Below, piece after piece: positions 14,253 through 20,618 of a DNA stretch of 20,618 bases. Origin of the DNA: CAXTTV01 sp964247295 (GTDB taxonomy: Bacteria; Chloroflexota; Ktedonobacteria; Ktedonobacterales; Ktedonobacteraceae); NCBI GenBank assembly GCA_964247295.1, contig CAXTTV010000075.1, forward strand, positions 1-20,618, read 5' to 3'. Position 1 is the stretch's first letter, and each line of letters opens with the position of its first letter. A program made the translations under genes and the position numbers. The notes under the pieces are model-generated. The model worked only from the letters and a program-made list of their open reading frames with translations, searched no databases and was not told the DNA's origin.

Positions 14253-16805
14253 TCAGACGGGCTTGACGATAATCACTGTCAGGAGTTGGCCTTCATTATA
14301 GGCCTGAAGCGCTCCCGCCGAACCTGAATTGTTCTGGGCGGTGGTATTGGGTGGTACAATCCTCCCGGCATAGGCGTCCTGAGCCAACTTTTTGACTTGA
14401 AGGGCATTGGTCGCGACAACGGGCTCTTTAAAGCTTTTAGATTTCAACATCTCGACCGTGTAGGTGCGCATCTTCTGAAGCCAGTCTCGTAGATCGGTAA
14501 TCGCATTCCGAACATTCTGGATATGCTTTTTAGTATCGAAATCGTTCCCGGCGTTCTTTTCCACGCCATCCAACTCGTTTGAAAGCATATCAATATAGCC
14601 AGTCTTGCCATTCACAGTGAGAAGGCCAACCGATAGATTAAGATCAGTATTATACTTACCGGGAAGGTCGCCAACCTGGCGGGCCGTATCTGTGCCATCC
14701 AGCATCTCAACAATGCGCACGCTCTGCCGGATCGCCAGATTGACATCTTTATTGTTTTGAAGATAATCTGAGATTGTCCCGGCCTTTTCAGTTAATGAAG
14801 AGATCGTATCCAATGTATTCACAGCGGTCCCCCGTTTGTCGGGCGAGTCTGGGTTCTGATACAGCATTTTCTTGAGATCAGGAAGAGCTTTCTCATTGAG
14901 GCTTCCCCGGTATACTTCTTTTCCAGTGGGCTGTTTGGGCGTCGCCTGACTATCCTCCTCTGTAATGCTCAGGCTCTCAATATAGGCTAGCAGGTTCGTA
15001 TGCTTATCATTGCCTGGATACACCGTAGATATTTTGCCGTTAGAGACAGTGAGCTTGCCCAGAGAGATCGCTGGCTGACCCTCAGTTTTCAGCCAGCCGT
15101 AGTAAGTTTTTCCTGTCGGCGGTTCTGGAATGTTCGCTAATTCAAGACGAGCTGCTGAACTTCGGCCCAGGGCATCATCCTGAAGAAATACCTGTCCGAC
15201 AGCATTGGAGGGTGGGGATACCATCGTATTATTGTTATTTGTAGTAGTGGAACCGCTGAGAGCTCTAAAGAGCAGGATCAGCAGTAAAAGGATCAGCAGA
15301 CCGATAGGGATCGCGAGCAATCGTTTATTCAGCTTTTTTTGAGTAATTGTTCGGGGGAGAACCGGGGCAATCATATTGTCAGGTACGATGCCAGCGGAGG
15401 ACATCTGAATCTGGGGAGTAGGCTTTGGAGACTCTGGAACGATGGGCGCGTCCATACCCATAAATGGGAGACTTGTTGGGGTGGCCGAGCGGTTCCTGGG
15501 ACTATTCATTGCTCCAGATTGAGGCTGGATTGGGGGCATCATATTCGTTTTAGCACTCTCAATATTGCCAGTTGGTGGTGCGGCCTGATTTCTCATACCG
15601 GGTAGGCTACGGATATTGAGCTTATGTGCGTGTGGATCGGTCTGAAGGCGGATACTAGGAAGCCGGAGCGAGGCCCCAGGCATTTGCTTCAGCAGATCTC
15701 CATTATTAACCGCTGGCAACGGGCCGGAAAGCTCTTCTGACAGGCGTTCCCGACGTGCCCGATCCTGCGCGATTGGGACGCGAACCGTCACACCCAGAAT
15801 CGTCTCAGTTCGGAAATCAGGCTCTGTTTCAGGTAGTTCTGGCTGGATCTCTTCTGATTGGACTTCCTCCTGAACCGGTTGATGTAGGGGCTCCTCTGAT
15901 CCTGACCGGTCGTATACCGAAGGTTCCCGTGTGAGAAGCTGGATCGCCGTTGTCGAACTACAGGCTTCGGCCACCCCTTCCATTAACTGTGAAGCGGTGG
16001 GGTAGCGTTCGGCTGGCTTTTTCGCGAGGGCGCGTAAAATCACCTCGGACAGACTATGGGGAAGCGTGGGATTAATCTTAAGTGGTGGTGTTGGTAACTG
16101 CGTGATATGTTGTTTGAGGATTACGGTCGCGCCCTCCCCGTGAAAGGGGCGTCGACCAGTAAAGATCTCATAGAGAATGACGCCGATGGCATAAATATCG
16201 CTGGCGGGTGTCGCCAGTTCACCCTCGGCCTGTTCTGGAGATAAATAATATGGTTTGCCGCGCATCTGTTGATAGCCCAGGAGATTGGCGATACCAAAGT
16301 CCGTGAGCATCGGCTCACCGTTCTCGGTTTGTGAAGTATTGCGTTGATCAAGTAAAATATTGCCCGGCTTCACATTTCCATGAATGACGCCTTGCCGATG
16401 CGCATAGTCAATCGCGGAAGCTAAACAAATAAGGAGATAGACAATCTCCGAGATCGGGGGGTACTGGCCCTGACGTGAGGTGACTCGGATATAGTCTTCT
16501 AGCGATTGGCCTTCCACATAGTTCATCGCCATGTATGCGGTAATACCTCCATTGCTGGGGCGCTCCAGGTTAATTTCACGGATGCACACAATATTTGGAT
16601 GTTGCAAGCCGGTTAGTATCTGGTTCTGTTGTAGTAAGTGATCTAGAAAATAAGGATCGGCCTGCAACAGATCAGGGTGGTACAGTTTCAGGACAATCTC
16701 TTCGTCCACGGCTGTATCCAGGCCCTTCCAGACCTCGCCGGCACTTCCATGTCCCAGTTGGTACTGTAGTGTATATTTTCCTATGCGCCGAGAGATCTCG
16801 TTCAT
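14253..16805 (-). CDS. Receptor-like serine/threonine pseudokinase with an RskA-like external domain
   Basis: An 850-residue protein. The kinase fold (about 10-280) has a Gly loop GHGSAG (18-23), Lys40, DFG (169-171) and SPE (189-191). The HRD motif, however, is HGN (142-144), and the alpha-C Glu aligns with Gln60. Both catalytic changes predict no or very low activity, so a signalling scaffold or ATP-bound switch is likely. A Pro/Gln-rich linker (about 290-490) and one membrane helix (about 496-518) lead to an external region. Its first part (about 540-650, PEPPTGKTYYGWL...SLGKLTV..., then TGKEVYRGSL) resembles the C-terminal domain of anti-sigma-K factor RskA. The last 190 residues are helical and unassigned. 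GGAG lies seven bases before the ATG. It lies between XPB and Bax1 on the opposite strand. Confidence 0.91.
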   Translation of the reverse strand: MNEISRRIGKYTLQYQLGHGSAGEVWKGLDTAVDEEIVLKLYHPDLLQADPYFLDHLLQQNQILTGLQHPNIVCIREINLERPSNGGITAYMAMNYVEGQSLEDYIRVTSRQGQYPPISEIVYLLICLASAIDYAHRQGVIHGNVKPGNILLDQRNTSQTENGEPMLTDFGIANLLGYQQMRGKPYYLSPEQAEGELATPASDIYAIGVILYEIFTGRRPFHGEGATVILKQHITQLPTPPLKINPTLPHSLSEVILRALAKKPAERYPTASQLMEGVAEACSSTTAIQLLTREPSVYDRSGSEEPLHQPVQEEVQSEEIQPELPETEPDFRTETILGVTVRVPIAQDRARRERLSEELSGPLPAVNNGDLLKQMPGASLRLPSIRLQTDPHAHKLNIRSLPGMRNQAAPPTGNIESAKTNMMPPIQPQSGAMNSPRNRSATPTSLPFMGMDAPIVPESPKPTPQIQMSSAGIVPDNMIAPVLPRTITQKKLNKRLLAIPIGLLILLLLILLFRALSGSTTTNNNNTMVSPPSNAVGQVFLQDDALGRSSAARLELANIPEPPTGKTYYGWLKTEGQPAISLGKLTVSNGKISTVYPGNDKHTNLLAYIESLSITEEDSQATPKQPTGKEVYRGSLNEKALPDLKKMLYQNPDSPDKRGTAVNTLDTISSLTEKAGTISDYLQNNKDVNLAIRQSVRIVEMLDGTDTARQVGDLPGKYNTDLNLSVGLLTVNGKTGYIDMLSNELDGVEKNAGNDFDTKKHIQNVRNAITDLRDWLQKMRTYTVEMLKSKSFKEPVVATNALQVKKLAQDAYAGRIVPPNTTAQNNSGSAGALQAYNEGQLLTVIIVKPV

Positions 16806-16848
16806 TCTTTTTCTCCGTCGAACCCTTCAGGTCTCAACTTCAGGTACC

Positions 16849-16854
16849 ATTCTA
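16849..16854 (-). promoter_or_regulatory. Candidate -10 box for the pseudokinase gene
   Basis: Read on the minus strand the box is TAGAAT (5 of 6 to consensus), about 44 bases upstream of the ATG at 16805. No good -35 is seen at 16-18 bases, so support is weak. Confidence 0.28.
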
Positions 16855-16970
16855 TCAAATTATTGGAAAGAGCAGATGGTATCACGCTTTTTTTGGGGCT
16901 TTTCTCCTAGATCAACCTGCTGCGACCCGGCTAGCGATGATCCTATAATTGTTTCACTATATATGTTAGC

Positions 16971-17000
16971 TATACGTTCCGATAGAAAAAGCTTTATAAT
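16971..17000 (+). promoter_or_regulatory. Candidate promoter of the Bax1/kinase operon
   Basis: A perfect TATAAT (16995-17000) lies 34 bases before the TTG start. The -35 region (TATACG at 16971-16976) is poor, so it may be activator-dependent. A second TATAAT occurs at 16944-16949. The 228-base gap 16806-17033 is the shared divergent promoter region with the pseudokinase gene. Confidence 0.4.
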
Positions 17001-17033
17001 AAGACGATTGTTCTTTGTTAGAAGGAGCCTGAT

Positions 17034-19019
17034 TTGCGCTTTAGCTTGCAAGATGCGAAAAAAACGATTACCCGACGTTCCGGTTCTCTAGCCCTCTCTC
17101 TTCATTTCCTTCGATCAGACGAATTAGGTACTGAGATCGCCAGGCTGATCGCCTACTATGAAGAGTTGCTGGAACAGCCCAGGCGCATGTTCTCTACAGA
17201 CGAGGCGCGAGCGATTGTTGGCGATTATCGGTTAGCGGACTGCCTGGTGGCTACCCTTTCTCGCTGGTATCTCTGGCTCCTCCCCGACTGGCAGCGGATG
17301 CTGGCAGATCTTCCCGAAGCGGCCCATCTGTTTTTAGAAGAGGATGGTATTATGTCCCCTGTACAGCTACGACTGGCGCTCTTTACAAGCGTAAATCAGG
17401 AGCATTCAGGTTTCCTCTCGGCCCTGCAACGGACGGAGGTCCTGCGGGCCTTCGGGGACCGCTACCTGCTGCCCACCGATCTGCTGGAGTATCTCCTGGT
17501 CCTGGATGCTGAGGAGGAGAGTCTACTGACTCGTACCTCCGATTGTCCGCCTACGGTACCTGAGGTTGTCGCCCAGTACAATCAACTGGCGTTTGAGGCC
17601 GCGCTTTTCGCCGCATCAGAGGTGCATTTTGTCATTGATTGTGCCGCCTTTAATTCGGCCACTGATACCATCATAGGCGATCGGGTGCTGGGCGCTCCCG
17701 GTCTGGGATCAGTGATCAAACGACTCTGCTTTCTGGCTCGGAAGCTGGGCGTCTACTATGATCTTTCTTACGAGCAGACGTTGCAGCCGACGGCCCCACT
17801 TCTCCATCTAACACTGTATGGGCCGCAAGAGGTCACCGGATCTCCACAACAGTATGGTCTGCGTCTGGCCCGTCTCTGCCGCCTCCTTTTGGATTATGGG
17901 ATAACTGAGCGCGCTACTGGGCGCAAGGGTTCTCGAAGGCTGACTGCCAGGGCGATCCTTGAGGCCGGAGCTACGGTGCATTTTCTTCACCGTACTTATC
18001 AGTTTACCATAGATGCGGATGTATTAGACTTGCTTCCTTCTCCTTCTTCTGAGAGTGTACCTTCAAGCCCAGATGTCGATCTTTTTGATAGTAGTATCGA
18101 GCAATTGTTCGCGGAGGCTTTTCTGGCCCTGGAGAGCAGCAACGCCGTTGAGGGCTGGCGACTGGAGCGAGAGCCGGAGCCACTGCTTTTGGATCGCGGC
18201 ATCTTTATCCCAGATTTCGCGTTAACCCGAGGCTCGCGCCGCGTCTATATCGAGATTTTAGGTTTCTGGACCCCCTCATATCGTGAGCGGAAGGTCCAGC
18301 GGTTGCAGCAGCTCAAAGGGCGATATGATCTTCTGCTCGCCCTGCCTGGGGAGGCTAGAGAGGCCTTTGCTCCCATCCTGAAGGATTTTCCTGCCGTATT
18401 CTACAAAGATCAGCTTTCGCCTACTGACCTGCTCCAGGTGATGCGTATCCATTATGACAATTTTTCGGAACGACTCGCGGATCTTGATCCTGTGGCAATT
18501 CAGGCTAGAATTGAGCGGCAAGGGGTGATAAGTGAGCGGGAAGCGTATTCATTGTTCAATTGTTATCGAAGATCAGAGATACAAGAGGTCGCGAAACGTG
18601 TAACAAATGAGAAGATTGCATTTGCTACGGGCCTGGGTTTCTATGCCGTGGATTGGTTAAAACAACTGGCTATCTCATTCGTAAAAGAATTAGACGGTTC
18701 TCAACCCTTTTCGTTGGTAGATGTATCGAGCAGATTACGTCTCGCAAGCGCGGAATTATCCCAATGTGATGATACCACATTGGAGTCGCTGCTGGGCTTG
18801 TTGCCAGGACTTGAAGTGCGACGGCTCTCAATTTTTGAGGCTGAAGTGAAGGTGAATTCCTCAGGGGACCAGGCAACTCAAAAGGATAAAGAGCAATTAG
18901 TGCAAGAAGTAGTGGGCCCGGAGCCCGCGAAGCGGAGCGCAGCCAGAACCGATGGACGTAGCAGCGCTAAACGAGCCAGGGAACAACCATCGGTCACTCA
19001 ATCTGATCTATGGGAGTAA
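17034..19019 (+). CDS. Bax1-type (DUF790) nuclease, XPB partner
   Basis: A 661-residue protein that starts RFSLQDAKK, as DUF790 proteins do (RF.L.D.K). The helical N-terminal region (to about 370) is followed by a PD-(D/E)XK-like nuclease core: FIPDFAL (Asp394), VYIEILGFWTPSY (Glu407) and a following RERK helix (Lys420), the Bax1 signature arrangement. In archaea Bax1 binds XPB and cuts 3' of bubble or fork DNA in an excision-repair-like process. The C-terminal tail (about 605-661) is polar and basic (AKRSAARTDGRSSAKRARE) and probably disordered. The start is TTG at 17034 with AAGGAG (17022-17027) at ideal spacing. XPB is not adjacent but lies beyond the minus-strand pseudokinase gene. The second kinase gene follows after 29 bases. 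Confidence 0.9.
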   Translation: MRFSLQDAKKTITRRSGSLALSLHFLRSDELGTEIARLIAYYEELLEQPRRMFSTDEARAIVGDYRLADCLVATLSRWYLWLLPDWQRMLADLPEAAHLFLEEDGIMSPVQLRLALFTSVNQEHSGFLSALQRTEVLRAFGDRYLLPTDLLEYLLVLDAEEESLLTRTSDCPPTVPEVVAQYNQLAFEAALFAASEVHFVIDCAAFNSATDTIIGDRVLGAPGLGSVIKRLCFLARKLGVYYDLSYEQTLQPTAPLLHLTLYGPQEVTGSPQQYGLRLARLCRLLLDYGITERATGRKGSRRLTARAILEAGATVHFLHRTYQFTIDADVLDLLPSPSSESVPSSPDVDLFDSSIEQLFAEAFLALESSNAVEGWRLEREPEPLLLDRGIFIPDFALTRGSRRVYIEILGFWTPSYRERKVQRLQQLKGRYDLLLALPGEAREAFAPILKDFPAVFYKDQLSPTDLLQVMRIHYDNFSERLADLDPVAIQARIERQGVISEREAYSLFNCYRRSEIQEVAKRVTNEKIAFATGLGFYAVDWLKQLAISFVKELDGSQPFSLVDVSSRLRLASAELSQCDDTTLESLLGLLPGLEVRRLSIFEAEVKVNSSGDQATQKDKEQLVQEVVGPEPAKRSAARTDGRSSAKRAREQPSVTQSDLWE

Positions 19020-19048
19020 TTTGTGTCTTCTAATATTATCTTTCTCAT

Positions 19049-20618
19049 ATGGACTTAAAAATGGATGTAAAAGAACTTATTGGAGTGACCCTGGGGACAT
19101 GTACGTTGGAGCGGGTAATTGGTCGGGGTGGGATGGGCGCGGTTTACCTGGCACAGCAGTCCCGACCAGTGCGCACCGTTGCGGTGAAGATCTTGATTCC
19201 GGCTGCCGATTACGACTTTGATCAGCGTCGGATCTTTTTAGAGCGTTTCCGCCGCGAGGCCGACACTGTTGCGAAACTTGAGCATAAAAATATCTTGCCC
19301 ATCTATGAGTATGAAGAGGCAATTGTTGATGGCGTGCAACTGGCGTATCTTGTCATGCCTTATGTCCGTGGGGGAACCCTGCGCAACCGCATGGATGAGA
19401 TGAATCGCGAGGGGCGCGAGTTTGATCTACGGGATGTAGTAAACTATATTACGCAGATCGCAGAGGCCCTGGATTACGCACATGGCTTTGGTGTAGTTCA
19501 CCGTGATGTTAAGCCGGCAAACCTTTTGTTTCATCAGGATGGTCGTCTGATGCTGAGCGATTTTGGGATTGTGCGGTTGGAGGCTCAACCGGCTCTGACC
19601 TCGATTGGAAGCTTTATTGGTACCGCAGAGTATGCCTCGCCAGAGCAGATTAACTCTAAACATATTGACACTCGCTCAGACATCTACTCACTGGGTATCA
19701 TTCTTTATGAATTATTGATGAGCCATGCGCCGTTTACCGGCTCCAACCCTTTTGTCGTGATGACTCAGCAATTGAATGATCCTGTGCCACCATTAAGTAA
19801 AGAGCGGCCAGACCTCTCCAATGCTCTTGAGTCCGTGGTGATGAAGGCCCTGGAGAAAGATCCCGCCAATCGGTACCAGAGCGCGCGCGCGCTGGCGTCA
19901 GACCTTCGGGCGGCAGTCTCATTTCAGCAATCTTCATTAATGTTGGGTGAAGAGACAGTTGACAGTGATGACCTGACCGAGGCCGGACCATCCTGGAGCC
20001 CATTTAGCTCCTCACCAGATCATGGGCAGCTTGTCTATTCGGCACAGGACGGCTATCGGGGATCTCGGGCGGCGGTCGCTGATCCTCATGCTCATGGGCA
20101 GCCCTACCCTAATCCCTATGTAAATACGCCGGAGCGACAATCCTCTCAAGATGACCAGGATCAACAGATGCATCGTCCATGGGTCCAGCTTTTACATGCT
20201 CGTGACTCGCGCTTGAATCCTGGTGTGGGTAGTGAACCCGGTTCAAGACAGTATCATCCGGGTCGACGATTGGGTTACTATACCGTTGCCCTGGTTATGT
20301 TGATTTTCCAGTTCCCAATCTTATACATGCTTTTTGGGCCCTCAACTGCAGAGAACCAGTCCTCTTTTCTCCCGTTGGGCCTTTTGCTGGGTGCGGGGCT
20401 AGATCTTTTCTGTGTTGCTACCTTAACCTTTATCGGTGTGACCATGCAGCGTCCTATCCAGCGGCAATTTTGGGTAGCCCTTGCCGTGGCCCTGCCCTCG
20501 CCATTGTTAGCTGGCCTCTTTGTTGGTTTTGGCCAGCCTGAAAGTGGCAATATTCCAGCACTGGCCTATGTACTCTCCCTTGTAGGCAACATTATCTGCC
20601 TGCGTCAGCTCGCCTTGA
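19049..20618 (+). CDS. Membrane serine/threonine protein kinase, C-terminus beyond window
   Basis: The frame from ATG 19049 (alternative ATG 19061) stays open to the window end (523 codons); the last TGA is out of frame. The PknB-like kinase domain (about 19-285) is complete: Gly loop GRGGMG (25-30), Lys47, alpha-C Glu70, HRDVKPAN (151-158), DFG (171-173), activation segment with GTAEYASPE (191-199). It should be active. A Gln/Ser/Pro-rich linker (about 290-400) joins a membrane part with about four hydrophobic helices (from about 408: YYTVALVMLIFQF...). No extracellular sensor domain has appeared by the edge. No clear Shine-Dalgarno is seen. Being 29 bases after the Bax1-type gene suggests cotranscription, so the kinase might act on repair proteins or on the neighbouring pseudokinase; this is inference. 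Confidence 0.93.
   Translation, partial: MDLKMDVKELIGVTLGTCTLERVIGRGGMGAVYLAQQSRPVRTVAVKILIPAADYDFDQRRIFLERFRREADTVAKLEHKNILPIYEYEEAIVDGVQLAYLVMPYVRGGTLRNRMDEMNREGREFDLRDVVNYITQIAEALDYAHGFGVVHRDVKPANLLFHQDGRLMLSDFGIVRLEAQPALTSIGSFIGTAEYASPEQINSKHIDTRSDIYSLGIILYELLMSHAPFTGSNPFVVMTQQLNDPVPPLSKERPDLSNALESVVMKALEKDPANRYQSARALASDLRAAVSFQQSSLMLGEETVDSDDLTEAGPSWSPFSSSPDHGQLVYSAQDGYRGSRAAVADPHAHGQPYPNPYVNTPERQSSQDDQDQQMHRPWVQLLHARDSRLNPGVGSEPGSRQYHPGRRLGYYTVALVMLIFQFPILYMLFGPSTAENQSSFLPLGLLLGAGLDLFCVATLTFIGVTMQRPIQRQFWVALAVALPSPLLAGLFVGFGQPESGNIPALAYVLSLVGNIICLRQLAL

Noticed and set aside
13904..14266. Plus-strand ORF of 120 codons in the XPB/pseudokinase gap (and minus-strand ORFs opposite)
   Set aside because: It runs through repeat copy B, its inverted ends and a 9-T tract, has no family signature, and overlaps the end of the pseudokinase gene. 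Similar reading frames arise in copy A, so it is a product of the repeat.
20616..20618. TGA at the last three bases as the stop of the second kinase
   Set aside because: It is out of frame; the kinase frame reads TTG at 20615-20617 and continues past the window.

Overview
The window looks like a chromosomal segment from a Ktedonobacteria-type member of the Chloroflexota. This is an inference from gene content: serine/threonine kinases with long membrane-anchored tails, an archaeal/eukaryal-style XPB helicase with a Bax1 (DUF790) nuclease, peptidoglycan-binding-domain proteins and a soluble B12-binding mutase subunit next to MeaB. Base composition is roughly balanced and fairly even. I see no tRNA, rRNA, CRISPR array, transposase or phage structural gene.

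Left part (1-5706): a CopC-CopD copper protein on the minus strand runs off the left edge. Divergent from it is a plus-strand run: RNase III, an orphan TaqI/Eco57I-like N6-adenine methyltransferase, a cobalamin-binding mutase subunit and the G-protein chaperone MeaB. The methyltransferase and mutase genes overlap by 59 bases. The mutase catalytic subunit is not in the window.

Second part (5707-9472): a 685-base non-coding stretch holds a structured segment and a strong terminator. It is followed by two exported cell-wall enzymes (an M15/hedgehog-type metallopeptidase-like protein and an NlpC/P60 endopeptidase) that share nearly identical double peptidoglycan-binding modules. Facing them is a membrane protein with a cytoplasmic XRE helix-turn-helix and an external double peptidoglycan-binding module, which looks like a membrane-tethered cell-wall sensor/regulator.

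Middle (9708-11482): an MFS transporter, a possible 48-residue Cys-rich small ORF, a short intergenic repeat element and a good promoter.

Right part (11483-20618): a DprA-like protein translationally coupled (ATGA) to an XPB-type helicase, then a second, larger repeat element. Next is a minus-strand receptor-like protein whose kinase domain has lost both the alpha-C Glu and the catalytic Asp (a predicted pseudokinase). Then come the Bax1-type nuclease (TTG start) and, 29 bases after it, an intact receptor-like kinase that runs off the right edge. XPB and Bax1 are known partners in archaeal DNA repair; here they are accompanied by DprA-like and kinase/pseudokinase genes. This, the repeat family with CTGTTGGGAAA inverted ends, and the tethered cell-wall regulator are the most unusual parts of the window.
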